The translations under genes were made by a program, and so were the position numbers. The notes below the pieces were generated by a model that had not been told where the DNA came from, did not search any database, and was given only the letters and a program-made list of their open reading frames with translations. From Warburgia ugandensis (taxonomy: Eukaryota > Streptophyta > Magnoliopsida > Canellales > Canellaceae), in contig CP141127.1 in NCBI GenBank assembly GCA_035236585.1, positions 49,862,001 through 49,926,000 of the forward strand: a stretch of DNA of 64,000 bases. Direction: 5' to 3'. This document shows, in pieces, positions 23,685 through 37,030 of this stretch. The stretch's first letter is position 1. Each line of letters starts with the position of its first letter.

Positions 23685-26600
23685 CGCCACTAAGTATGCC
23701 CAATTCCGAGTGCGGGTGAATAAAACAAATTTTTCTCCATAAAAGGGCAAAATGGTCCTTTCACACCTCTATGGCGTCCACAAATGAATCCAACGGCGAG
23801 AAAACATGTAATGAGTGATCAAACCACTACCAGCTAATAGTGGAGAATGAGGTGGTAGTGGAGGATCCAATATTAATTTAATATTCAAAAGAATTGAAAC
23901 ATAATTATTACAAATAATTATGAAAATTTTAAAAACATCCATAAATACACCCCCAAAAATCCTCCAAAAATGATCTTAAAAATTCTCATGAAATTATATT
24001 GCTTCCCTTGAAAATCTAGATCTAGATTCATTTCCAAATTTCCAAAACTCCCAAACATCTCTCTTCTTTCACTTTATCTTTCCTCTCTCTATATTGGCAC
24101 AAGAGACCTAAGTTCAATTACGCACTCTATTCCAAATCAAATATCACAAATCCCACCATTCATATTGTCCTAGACTACATTATTTACAAAACCTGAAAAG
24201 AAATTTCAAGATCCAACAGTGCAATCAATGGGAAAATGACAAAAAAAAAGCAGTTACTAGGTGATCTTATCATCAACGGGATATTTCTTTAAAATTGGGC
24301 TATAAAACCTACATTTTTCTCCAATTAAGTAGGTGGAAACTCTTTCCATATTATTTCATTTTAGTTTATATAATTTTTATTTTTTTTGAAATTAAGTTTA
24401 GGTTAAAAATTATAAAAATCAAGTGAGGATAAGAACCCTTCATTTCTGTTTAATGGAGGGCTTAGATAGAAATTTTGAGCCATCCAATCAATCCAGAAGG
24501 GTCTAAATCCCCTAGGGTAAAATTTTTAAGAAATTTCATCAAGTTTTGAGCCCTTGATTGAAGAGGAATTGATTGGACGGTCCAAAACGGACTGTCTGAT
24601 CTTCTTTATAAGATCTCGCTCCTTGGACGCTGTACCAAGACGTAGCACGAGCTCTACGCGTGATGACAACTCGATGGATCGTCCACACAATAGCGTAGGT
24701 CCTGGGGAGCATGTTACCGCGTGCGTCCTGATGATGGAGCATAGCGACCACTATGCCAGACCGGACCTTCTCCCCCAACAGATCAGGATCATCAATTCTA
24801 GTGGGCCCAAATCAAATCTGGACCCTCGAAAAGATTGTAAACTTCATTCATCAATTGTGGAGTCATCTGAACTCCAAATTAAGATCAGAAAGAAGCTATG
24901 GAAAGCTTGTAATGTCTATTTTCATCTAAAAGCATAAAATCAATAAAGAACTTAAAGAAACTTTCTATTTTCAGGCAATAAGTTTCCAATTTTCATGATC
25001 TTCAAGATCTGAAATGATCAGATCTTGGGGATCTAATTTAATGATGAAATAATGTTGAAATAAAGTAATATATATATAATTTATTTCTACATATCTAAGA
25101 TAAATTGAGAGATCTACCCTTTATGGTAGAAAAACCCTAAAAATACCAAGGGACCCACTTGATCAATGAGAACAAGCATGATCAATCCCTTTGGATGGGT
25201 TGTATGAATGGGATTATGATGAAATCTAGTTAAATCATGGATTAAATGTGACAAAAACAAGTGGATATGATCTTTGGATCTTAATGGAGTAAAAGCCCTA
25301 AATGTAATTAAAATCTTTGATATAAAGGAAAAGATTCAAGATCTAATAGTTGGATCATAAGTAAAAGTTTCTAATAATCTTAATCTAATTAGTTTAATTG
25401 TCTTTTATTTGATAATAGAATTGTAAATGTGATTTATGTTATAAATTATGAAGCATGATAGTGTAATTTTTAAATTTTAGCATGCTGTGCTCTAAATGTT
25501 ATTAGTTTGTTATTAGGTTGGTAGATTTAATTATCTTAGGGCCATATTAGTTTAAATTTGAGATTTTAGCATAATTCCATTAGATTAGTAGTATAATTTC
25601 ATGCATTTCATAACTTACGATCATGCTAGTTTAAGTATAGTTTTATTCCATTAGGTTAAGTTACATTCATAGGAAGCATGTTTGTATGAATGGTTGTTAA
25701 ACTTATATTGGATTTATGCTTTCATGTTTATGATTTAATTATTGTCCACTTTTATTAGTAGATTCAATTGTTAAGTAGTTGTTAAGATATAATGAGCATA
25801 AATTACAAAAAATATAAATTAATGGAATATAGAGATTCATGGACAATTAAGATGAGTGAATGACTTTGACTTAATATTAATAAGGGCGATAGTTAGTATG
25901 ACAATATGAGGATTATCAAATCCTTGGCCCAAACCAAGAGAATAATAAACCCCATGAATGACATTTTAAATGTTCATGGATTTAATTAAAATCAATTAGA
26001 AAGATTACTTAGGGTTAAAATGCTCATAGGAACCTTATGAAAGGTTGAGCTAAGTTCACTTTAGTGAATGTTGAACATAGTGGTTAAGAGAGTTTTCTAA
26101 TAGAGCCTCACTCTTCCCCTACCTTCTGTTGACGTTTGTGAGGTCTAAATGCCTCCTTACATGAGGATTGAAGTAACCACTTTGTGTTCAACCATTCAGC
26201 TAGTAAGCCTTAGTCAATTGGAAATAAGAGGAGCAGTCTAGACTTAGGATGGTATAAACTCTCTTCAAGCAGTAAACCATTAACTGGTTGAATAATAATA
26301 ATAAGAGCATAAAATGTTAGTAAATTAACTAATCCTAATAAAAATTATAAGTAAGATAAGGATGATCAAACAAGATCCATATGATCTTGAATGATCAAGA
26401 ACGATAAGAATCCTAATTTTGTAATTTATTATGTATCCATGTATGTATGTTGTAGACAAATCTAGATTGAGAATCCAAACCCTTGATCAAATATGATTCA
26501 AGGAAGAGAACCAAGATCATCCTCCTTTGGGATATCAAACAACTGAACTTAGATCAAAGAAGAACTAGATGATAGAAGATCTAAGCTCTTGATCTTTATC

Positions 26601-28488
26601 AACAAGTATAAATTGTTGATCAAAGGATTTTTGAAAGATCAAGATTAAAGAAAGGAATACACAAAAGATTAGAAGATCATTGTAACTATCAGATCTATTG
26701 ATCAGTAGGATAAACACTATCTGAGGAAGATAGATCATGGTAGGACTCAAGACGTAATCCTTTATGTCAAAGGACAAGATTAGAAAAAGAATATAGATAG
26801 GATAAAAAATATAGGATTATTCAGATAGTATAAATATTGATAGCATGTATGGATTTACATATTACATATGTCAAGATCATGGAAGATCTGAAGAGATGGA
26901 TCACTACTTGAAGGCAAGAGGATTTTATGAATGCATCTATATGAGAAATACACGTTGAATACATGATCTTATGTCTGAAAATGTTGACAAGTATAATGTA
27001 AATACTTGTATTAAATCCATTGAAAATCTTTATGATCCAAACAAAACACATATGAAATGGTTAAGTTAGAATTGAGGAAAACCCTAAGTGAATAGGGACC
27101 TAGAAGGTATTCCAGCCCTAGATAAACAGACAAATTGTCTGATAAATATAAAATCAATACATGGGAATCATTCATATAGAATGGTGATCCCTAAACTTAT
27201 ATGAACATGGGTATCATTCATTGTAAATGATGATCCCGGAGTTTGAAGTGAAATCCCATCCTCAGTATGAGACTACCAAAATACGAGGATGATGATATAA
27301 ACATACAAGATGTATGATAAGTAAAAGAATACTTTATATACAAGCAAGGTGGCTTATGGTTTTTGTTTTAAATAGGCATGTGCCTGGGGATGCTATGTTA
27401 GGAGGGTTACAAGGGTTTGGCCACCTGCTCACCAAAATGTGATATATATGATGATACCGTGCCCAAAGAGAGGCAAAATGTTGGGTAGGGAAATTATGGG
27501 AAGGCCACCACTGTGACAGTTTGTCTCTCCATATAGACATGACATAGATGATTTTCCACATTTGGTATCCATGAAATGTGAAAGCAGTTATCCTAGCATG
27601 CTGGTACAGATCAGATTATAGCATATTAGTTCTTTGAGTATTTTGCATTATGATGCATGGCATAATAAGATGCGATATTACCCAAATAAGGGAGTATTTT
27701 TCCATCAGAGTCTGGATGTTTTATCAACTCAGTATGGCTGAGTGTGATGATACTACCCAAATGAGGGAGTATTTTCCAACAGAGTCTAGATGATTGATCA
27801 ACTCAGTGTGTCTAAGTGTGACTATTGATGTTTGAGATATTAACTATTTTTCACGGTTTTAACCGTATATATATATATACTACATATACAGTATGTGTAA
27901 GGATGTACATATATGACAAAGTAAAGAGATTGATCCATGACTATGAGTACTGGGATTATGAAGTATTAGGATTACATTGTCAAATTATTATGCTTCTTGA
28001 TTCCCCTACCAAACACAACTTGCCGAGATATTGTAAATGTTTGAATGTTTACAATATCTCAGATATAGAGAAGGAGAATTAGGAGCTCAAGACTTAAGAA
28101 GACTTGGAAGAATAATCAATCAAGGTATATCCCTTGAAGATATGTATTTTTATTTGAGAGCATTGTATTGTATTGAGAGTTTTTATTGTTTGGTGAGCTT
28201 TGAAATTTGGATTATGTAATTTGGACAAGTATTGTACTGATGCCCGGGCTTTACTGTGGACTACTGGATGGATTCTGGAATTTAATAAAAGTATATTCCT
28301 TCAATGGAATTTTATCTTATACTAAATTCTACTTATGATATGTATGAAGTGATGACTTGGGTTTTACAAACAAGTTCTAAAGAAAAAAATTTCCTCTGCT
28401 TTGTTTTGTGAAATTTTTTTACTACTAAAGGCACCCTGCCTATGAAAAATGTATTACAAAATGTGTTACAAAAACCCGAGCCATCATA
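23681..28488 (+). repeat. Long terminal repeat B (about 4.8 kb, 5'-truncated)
   Basis: Plus-strand LTR. It starts inside U3 at the second CACTAAGTA box (23,688) rather than at the TGTAATAACCCC terminus seen in D and E. It then has a TATA-like CCATAAATACACCCC near 23,939, a TC-rich leader (about 24,058-24,090), a GC-rich patch at 24,605-24,785 and the AAGTAGGTGGAAAC leader motif. The hairpin lies at 28,025-28,060, a polyadenylation-like AATAAA near 28,282, and the end is CCCGAGCCATCATA at 28,488. It is followed by a primer-binding site. No protein-coding gene is supported; all frames inside are short. Confidence 0.85.
28025..28060 (+). promoter_or_regulatory. Conserved hairpin in the 3' part of LTR B
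   Basis: GAGATATTGTAAA and its exact complement TTTACAATATCTC with a 10-base loop, ~430 bp before the LTR end and ~220 bp before an AATAAA. Identical arms occur in LTR C (35,231-35,266). LTR A has one change that leaves a G-T type pair (19,969-20,004). LTR D has lost the loop. It may act in the RNA 3' region; this is inference. Confidence 0.6.
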
Positions 28489-28490
28489 GT

Positions 28491-28502
28491 TGGTATCAGA
28501 GC
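28491..28502 (+). other. Primer-binding site of LTR B
   Basis: TGGTATCAGAGC, two bases after the LTR end. This is the standard site complementary to the 3' end of plant initiator tRNA-Met, where minus-strand DNA synthesis starts in many Ty1/copia and Ty3/gypsy elements. 28,503-28,687 is the first part of the internal region and matches 35,643-35,870 until the LINE interrupts it. Confidence 0.9.
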
Positions 28503-28687
28503 CATTCATCTAGTCACAGTACAGTACCCTTATGTCCAATATGAAGATGACAATCCAATTAGAGGATGCGAAATAGTGAACAAATAAGAAATAAGATAGT
28601 ATTTGATGAGAATGAGTTATGTGATTAACTCATTAGTTGAGAATAAGTATAGGAATAGTTATGTGATTAACTCATGAAGTACTAGTG

Positions 28688-31674
28688 CGTGCCCTCAGAA
28701 GCAACGCGTTGCATCAGGACCCAGGTGTAGTGAAAAGTGGAGATGGGTTCATGCAATGGAGGTCTAGAAAGGCGATAGTAAATAGTATATCTCTAGAACA
28801 TAAGATTCGTATCACCACATGGAATATAGGGACATTGACAAGTAAGAGTCTGGAGTTAGTAGATGCAATGAAATGTAGGAGAGTCAACATCCCTTGTATC
28901 TAAGAAACCAAGTGGAAAGGGGCTAAAGCTAGAGAAATAGATGGGTATAAATTATGCTGCATAGGAAAGGAAAATAACAGAAATGGTGTAGGAATAATAG
29001 TGGATGAGGAATTAAAGGATAAAGTTGTGGACGTTAAAAGAATCAGTGATAGAATTATAATAATAAAACTTATTCTGGGAGAGTAGATTATAAATGTTAT
29101 AAGTGCATATGCACCACAAGTAGGGTTATAAGATATAATCAAGAGACAGTTTTGGGAATATATGGAGGGAGTCATGTAAGAAATTCCCAACACTGAGGGG
29201 ATATTTATAGGAGCAGACTTAAATGGCCATGTAGGAAAAGATAAGGAAGGATATGATAGAATACACAGAGGGTATGGTATAGGTGAACGAAATGAGACGG
29301 GGGAGAATATCCTTGATTTTGCTTTGTCATATAACCTGTCCATTATAAATACACTCTTTAAGAAGAGGGATGAACATTTAATAACCTTTAAAAGTTGACT
29401 TCATAAAAACCAAATAGACTTTTTTCTACTTAAGAATAATGAAAGATCTATATGCAAGGATTGTAAGGTGATACCCAGTGAGAGTTTAAGCTCACAACAT
29501 AGATTATTGGTTATGGATATCCATATCAAAAGATGGAAGAAAGGAAATGAACTTAATAGGTATCCAAAAATTAAGTGGTGGAACTTAAAAGGAGAAAAAA
29601 TAACCTCATTCACAAATAAGTTGATGGTAGAAGGAATTTGGAACTATGAAACAGAAGTAAATAACATGTGGATTAAAATTGATGAGTTCATTAAGAAAGT
29701 AGCAAAAGATATCTTAGGAGTTTCTAAAGGTAAAAGGCAATTAGTAAAGGAAACATGGTGGTGGAGTGAAACACTGTAAAAAGTTATTAAAGAAAAACGG
29801 ATGTGTTTTAAAGCATGTCAGAAGACTAGAAATAATGAAAATTATTAACAACATAAGAGTGCTAAATAGGTTGCTAAGAGAATAGTATGTGAGGCTAAAC
29901 TTAAAGCATATGATGAGCTCTATAATAGACTAGGAACAAGAGAATGTAAGAAAGATGTGTTTAAACTTGTAAAAGTGAGAGAACAGAAGGGTAAGCACTT
30001 AGATCATGTTAGGCCCATTAGAAGCGATGATCAAAGGGTATTAGTCAAAGATGATGAGATCAAAGAAAGGTGGGAAATATACGTTCAAAAATTGTTAAAT
30101 GATAATGGCTCTAAGAATATAGGGATTGAAAATACTATAAATCTAAATAATAATGGATATTATAGATATGAACATAGGATTAGAGTACCTAAAGTAAAAG
30201 AGGCCTTGAAAAAGATGAAATCAGGAAAGGCCATGGGGCCTGATGGTATACCAATAGAGGTTTGGAAGCATATGGGAGATATTGGAGTAGTTTGGTGACC
30301 AAGTTGTTTAACAAGATTATAAAGTCAAAGAAAATGCCTGATGAGTGGAGGAAAAGCTTGATTGTACCAATTTATAAGAATAAAGGAGACATACAAAGCT
30401 GCACTAATTATTGAGGGATCAAACTTATGAGCCACACTATGAAACTTTTTGAAAGAGTGATTGAGAAGAGGCTACGACATGAAACAAGTGTATCAAAGAA
30501 TCAGTTTGGTGTCATGCCTGGGAGGTCTACCATGGAAGCTATTTTCTTACTAAGACAATTAGTAGAGAAATATAGGGAGAGAAAAGACCTTCACATGGTC
30601 TTTATCGACATAAAGAAATCTTATGATAGAGTTCCTAGAGAGTTAATATGGAGGGTGCTGGGTGATAAAGGGGTTTCTCAAGGGTATATAGACATAATTA
30701 AAGATATGTATGAGGGAGCGATAACAAATGTTAAGACCACTAGTGGCGTGACTAGTGATTTTTCTGTCACTGTAGGATTACACCAAGGATCGGCATTGAG
30801 TCTATACCTTTTCACATTGGTTTTGGATGAGTTAACAAAACATCGACATGAGGAGATTCCCTGGTGCATGCTATTTGCAGATGATATAGTCTTACTTGAT
30901 GAGACAAGGGAGGGTGTAAACATAAAGCTAGAGTTATGATGAGAAGCATTAGAATTTGAAGGATTTAAAATTAGCTGAACTAAAACAGAATATATGGAAT
31001 GTAATTTTAGCAAGGAGAGTAGGAGTGGAACACTAGTCAAGATTGATAACCAAGAAGTCCCCATAAAAGACCACTTTCAGTACTTAGGATCAATGATTCA
31101 TGAGAGTGGAGAGGTTGAGAGGGAGGTTACCTAGAGAATCCAAGCGAGTTGGAACAGATGGAGATGTGCATCTAGAGTTTTGTGTGATCAATGGGTGCCA
31201 CTCAAACTAAAAGAAAAATTCTATAGGATGGCCATAAGACTGGCCATGCTCTATGGATTAGAGTGTTGGGTAGTTAAAGAACATCATACTCATAGGATGA
31301 GCATCACTGAAATGAGGATGTTGAGATGGATGAGTAGCAAGATAAGAAAGGATAGAATTAGAAATAAAAAATATTAGAGGAAATTTAGGGGTAGCGCCAA
31401 TAGGTAACAAGATGAAGGAGATTAGACTTAGATGGTTTGGACATGTTCAAAGGAGACCAACAACGGCACCGGTTAGAAGGAGTGAGGCAATACAAGTAGA
31501 AGGTTCTAAAAGGGCAAGGGGAAGGCCCAAAAGAACGTGGATATAAGTGGTGAGGAAAAGTTTAAAAACTTTGGGACTAGATGAAGCCATGGTATTTAAT
31601 AGAGTGGAATAGAGGAATAAGATTCATGTGGCCGACTCCTAATTGGGATAAGGTCTTGATGATGATGATGATGA
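28688..31674 (+). pseudogene. RTE-type LINE, nearly complete ORF2, degenerate
   Basis: Non-LTR retrotransposon ORF for target-primed reverse transcription. N-terminal endonuclease: RITTWNIGTLTSKSLELVD (28,808), ETKWKG, GIFIGADLNGHVGK (29,199) and SSQHRLLVMDIHIKRWKKG (29,490), where RTE proteins often have a His-Arg pair. Reverse transcriptase: MKSGKAMGPDGIPIEVWK (30,218), MPGRSTMEAIFLLRQLV (30,513), VFIDIKKSYDRVPRELIW and LFADDIVLLDE near 30,871. The C-terminal region has [13 protein letters not shown] (31,249), then after a frameshift LRWFGHVQRRPTTAPVRRSE (31,431). It ends in CCTAATTGGGATAAGG and a (GAT)n tail at 31,658-31,673, typical of plant RTE elements. Many stops disable it. No clear target-site duplication is seen. 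Confidence 0.92.
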
Positions 31675-34600
31675 CTTGGAAATACAATTCCAACGCCACT
31701 AAATACGCTCAATTCTGAGTTCGGGAGAATAAGAAGGATTTTTCTTTGTAAAAGGGCAAATTGGTCCTTCCACACCTCCGTGGATCCCACAAATGAATCC
31801 AATGGCTAGAAAATATCTAATGATTGGTCAAACTACTACCAACTGGTAGTGGAGAATGAGGTGGTAGTGGAGGATCCAATGTTAATTTAATATTCAAGAG
31901 AATTGAAACATAATTATTACAAGTAATTATGAAAATTTCAAAAAATCCATAAATGCACATGAAAAAATCCTCCAAAAATGTTCATTAAAATTCCCACAAA
32001 ATTATCTTGCTTCCCCTGAAAATCCAGATCTAGATTCATTCCCAAACTTCCAAAACTCCAAAAAATATCTCTTCTTTCACTTTCTCTCTCCTCTCTCTAG
32101 ATTGGAAAAAGAGACCTAAATTCAATTAAACACTTTGTTCCAAATCAAATCTCACAAATCTGACCATTCATATTTTTCGAGACTATTTATCTACAAAACC
32201 CCAAAAGAAATTTCAAGATCCAGCAATCAACGAAAAATCACAAAAGAAGTGGTTATCGGGCAATCTTATCATCAACAGGATATTTCTTTAAAATTGGGAT
32301 GTAAAGCCTATGTTTTTCTCCAATTAGGTTGTTGGTAACTCTTCCCATACTTATATCATGTTAGTTTATATAATTTTTATTTTTCTAAAATTAAGTTTAG
32401 GTTAAAAATTATAAAAATCAAGTAAGGATAAGAACCCTTCATTTCTGTATGATGGAGGACTCAGATGGAAAATCTGAGCCGTCCAATCAATCCATAAGGG
32501 TCCAAAACCCCTAGGGTAGAATTTTTAGGAAATTTCATCAAGTTTTAAGCCCTTGATTGAAGTGGATTTGATTGGTGGTCCAAATCGGACTATCTGATCT
32601 TCTTTATAAGATTTAGCTCTCGAGACACCGCATGGAAACATGCCCTATGGGATCATCTCCACATGTATGCTCTGCATTTGAAGACGTTCCAATAGAACGT
32701 CTTCATGATAACGTAGGTCCTGGGAAGCGCATTATTGCATGTGTCCTAGTGACGGAAGTGCAACGACCATTTTGCCAAACAATCAAGACCGTTCGTTCCG
32801 CTGGGTCCAGGGCCCAAATCAAATATGGACCCTCAGAATGACTAAGAACTTCATTTGTCAATTCTGGAGTCATTTGAACTCCAAATTAAGATAAAAAAGA
32901 AGCAATGGAAAGCTTGTAATGTCTATTTTCTTCTGAAAGCATAAAATTGATAAAGAGCTTTAAGAAACTTTCTGTTTTTAGGAAATGAGTTTCCAATTTT
33001 CATGATCTTCAAGATTTGAAATGATCAAATCTTGGGGATCTAATTTAATGATGAAATAATGTTGAAAGAAAGTAATATATATATATATATAATTTATTTT
33101 GACTGATCTTAGATAAATTGAGAGATCTACCCTTTATGGTAGAAAAATCTTTATAATACAAAGGGACTCACTTGATCAATGAGATCAAGCATGATCAGAC
33201 CCTTTGGATGGGTTGTATGAATGGGATTATGATGAAATCTATTTAAATCATAGATTAAATGTGACAAAAACAAGTGGATATGATCTTTGGATCTTAATGG
33301 AGTAAAAGCCCTAAATGTAATTAAAACCCTTGATCTAAAGGAAAAGATCTAAGATCTAATGGTTAGATCATAAGTAAAAATTTCTAATATTCTTAATCTA
33401 ATTAGTTTAATTGTCTTTTATTTGATATTAGAATTGTAAATGCGCTTTATGTTATAAATTAGGTAGCATGATAGTGCAATTCTTAAATTTTAGCATGCCA
33501 TGCTCTAAATGTTATTAGTTTGTTATTAGGTTGGTAGATTTAATTATCTTAGGCCCATGTTAGTTTAAATTTGAGATTTTAGCATAATTCCATTAGATTA
33601 GTAGTATAATTTCATGCATTTCATAACTTACGATCATGCTAGTTTAAGTATAGTTTTATTCCATTAGGTTAAGTTACATTCATAGGAAGCATGTTTGTAT
33701 GAATGGTTGTTAAACTTATATTGGATTTATGCTTTCATGTTTATGATTTAATTATCGTCCACTTTTATTAGTAGATTCAATTGTTAAGTAGTTGTTAAGA
33801 TATAATGAGCATAAATCACCAAAAATGTAAATTAATGGAATATAGAGATTCATGGACAATTAAGATGAGTGAATGACTTTGTAAATGTCAAATCTATTGA
33901 TCAATAGGATAAACACTATCTGAGGAAGATAGATCATGATAGGACACAAGATGTAATCCTTTATATCAAAGGACAAGATTAGACAAAGAATATAGATAGG
34001 ATAAAAAATATAGGATTATTTAGATTGTATAAATATTGATGGTATGTACGGATTTACATATTACATATATTAGGATCATGGAAAATCAGAAGAGATGGAT
34101 CACTAATTGAAGGTAGGAGGATTTTATGAATGCATCTACATGAGAACTACGTGTTGAATACATGAGCTTATGTATGAAAATGTTGACAAGTATAATGTAA
34201 ATACTTGTATTAAATCCATTGAAAACCCTTATAACCCAACCAAAGCACATATGAAATGGTTAAGTTAGAATTGAGGAAAACCCTAAGTGAATAGGGAACT
34301 AGAAGGTATTCCAACCCTAGATAAACAGACAAATTGTCTGATAAATATAAAATCAATACATGGGAATCATTCATATAGAATGGTGATCCCTAAACTTATA
34401 TGAACATGGGTATCATTCATTGTAAATGATGATCCCTGAGTTTGAAGTGAAATCCCATCCTCAGTATAAGACTACCGAAATACAAGGATGATGATATAAA
34501 CATATGAGATGTATGATAAGTAAAAGAATACTTTATGTACAAGTAAGGAGGCTTGTGCTTTTTGTTTTAAATAGGCATATGCCTGGGGAAGCTATGCTAG

Positions 34601-35628
34601 GAGGATTACGAGGGTTTGGCCACACGTTCACTGAAATGTGATATATATGATGATATTGTGCCCAAAGAGAGGCAAAATGTCAGGTGGGGGAATTACGGGA
34701 TGGCCACCACTATGATGGTCTGTCTCCCCATATAGACCTGACATAGATGATTTTCCACAATTGGTATCCGTGGAGTATGAAAGCAGTTATCTGAGCACGC
34801 TAGTACGGAGCAAACTGCAACATAGTAGTCTTTGGAGTATTTTGCATTATGATGCATGGCATAATGAGATGCCAATATTGCCCAAATAAGGGAGTATTTT
34901 CCCTACAAAGTTTGGATGTTTTATCAACTCAGTATGGCCGAGTGTGATGGTGCTGCCCAAATGAGAGAGTATTTTGAGCAAAGTCTGGATGATTGATCAT
35001 CTCAGTGTGTCTATGTGTGACTATTAATGTTTGAGATATTAACTTTGTTCACGGTTTTGACCCAAAAAATATATATCTATACGACATATACGGTATGTGT
35101 GTGTAAGGATGTAGATATATGACAAAGTAAAGAGATTGATCCATGAGTATGAATAATGGGATCATGAAGTATTAGGATTATACTCTCAAATTATTATGCT
35201 TCTTGAATCCCCTACCAAGCATAGCTTGCAGAGATATTGTAAATGTTTGAATGTTTACAATATCTCAAATACAAAGGAGAATTAGAAGCTCAAGACTTAA
35301 GAAGAGTTGGAAGAATAAACAATCAGGGTATATCCCTTGAAGATATGTATTTTTATTTGAGAGCATTGTATTGTATTGAGAGTTTTTATTGTATGGTGAG
35401 GTTTGAAATTTGGATTATTTAATTTATACAAGTATTTTACTGATGCCCGGGCTTTACTGTGAACCACTGGATGGATTCTGGAATTTAATAAAAGTATATT
35501 CCTTCAATAGAATTTTATCTTGTACAAAATTTTTGCTACTTTATTTTACGAAATTTTTTTACTACTAAGGGCACCCTGCCTTTGAAAAATGTATTACAAA
35601 ATGTGTTACAGAAACCTGAGTCATCACA
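31675..35628 (+). repeat. Long terminal repeat C (about 4.0 kb, 5'-truncated)
   Basis: Very similar to LTR B over its whole length. It starts inside U3 (AATACAATTCCAACGCCACT at 31,681) directly after the LINE tail. It shares with B the TC-rich leader, the AATTAGTTTAATTGTC block, the hairpin at 35,231-35,266, the AATAAA near 35,486 and the end at 35,628. Relative to B it lacks about 810 bp (B 25,872-26,683), joined at about 33,881. Over 33,480-33,870 it is almost identical to B. Confidence 0.88.
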
Positions 35629-35630
35629 GT

Positions 35631-35642
35631 TGGTATCAGAGC
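35631..35642 (+). other. Primer-binding site of LTR C
   Basis: TGGTATCAGAGC, two bases after the LTR end TCATCACA. Same initiator-Met tRNA site as at 28,491, and the following ~230 bp match the internal sequence after LTR B. Confidence 0.92.
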
Positions 35643-37030
35643 CTTTCATCCAGTCACAGTACAGTACCCTTATGTACAATATGAAGATGACAATCCAATT
35701 AGAGGATGCGAAATTGTGAGCGAATAAGAAATAAGATAGTATTTGATGAGAATGAGTTGTGTGATTAACTCATTAGTTGAGAATGAGTATAGGAATAGTT
35801 ATGCGATTAACTGATTAGGTGAGGAGTTAATGTGATTAACTCATGAAGTACTAGTGGAGTATAAGTAGATATTGCTTAGTAAAATAACTAGGAGTACTAC
35901 TTAGTAGGTTAATGATATCAATATAGGGAATAGTAAGTTATAGATATAAGAAAGGAAAACATTATAATAGAGGAAGATGTAATGTATGATATTTAGGTAT
36001 AACCTAAAATCTTAAGTAAAGATACTTGCAAATACATTAATATAACTATTATTAGGAGAAATAATGGAGATTAAGATAAAGAGATGATAAATTGGAAAAA
36101 TATGATGGAAAGGATGAAGAAGGATAAAATCCCACCTTTATAGGAAAGGTGAAATAGAAATTTATAAGAAATGGATATTAAAGATAAAACCTTAGAATTA
36201 TTACAAAATTCAAAAATAATAATAATAAATAATAAATATAAATGCAAGAGTTACAATTGTTACATAGATATACTATTATGACAATTAGCTAAAGGATTTA
36301 ATCATCAAAATAGAGATGATCTTACTTGAGAAGAATTGAAGGAGATAGGTAAATATATTCAAAATTGGTGAATAAAAAGAGTTTTAATAAAGATAAATAA
36401 GGAGATAAATTTTAGAGGAATATTGATTCAACTATATGATAGAATTGAAATATGAAAATAATTATGGAATATAATTTTCATTGATGATAGAATGAAAGAT
36501 GAAGACCTATAAATGAATAGGGATATTAATATGATGAATTTAGAGATAATGATTCTATTTATATGATAGATTTAGTGATATTGAAAGAATTATGGAATAT
36601 AATGAGGAAAAATACATTTTGAAGGAATGGAAAAATGAACATGAGAAATGAAGACCTATAAACAAATATAGGCAACTAAACTTAAGTGTAAATTTTGGAC
36701 AAATGAGATGATTATGAATGAGGTATGAATCCAGATTTTGGAGAAATATGTGGTTAGAAATTTTAAGATATTTTGGAGATTTTCAATTTAACATAATATT
36801 GAATGAGGAAATATCTATAGTAGTTGAGGAAAATGACATCAACTAATTTGAATAAAGAACAAATTTTAAGGATTAGTAGACAAAGAAGTGATTATATAAG
36901 TTTACATTAGATAGTAACAAGTTTTCTTAGAAAAAGAAGAATGAAGGATTAGTGAGATTATCCATAAATGAGTTATATGTTTGATGAGAATGAGAGTTAT
37001 TGGATGAGTAGTTATAGGATAAGGGGGTGA
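35643..37030 (+). other. Non-coding internal domain after LTR C
   Basis: AT-rich, with many short G/A-rich phrases (for example GAGAATGAGTT and GAATGAGTATAGG) and no open frame of note on the plus strand. Gag and pol are not recognisable here. With the preserved primer-binding site, polypurine tract and long LTRs, this looks like a large retrotransposon derivative (LARD) that depends on a partner for proteins. The possible alternative is an internal region so decayed that coding can no longer be read. Confidence 0.55.

Noticed and set aside
24539-24937. Frames on both strands in the GC-rich patch of LTR B
   Set aside because: They are not preserved in the matching positions of LTRs C (32,632) and D (54,381), so they are composition effects.
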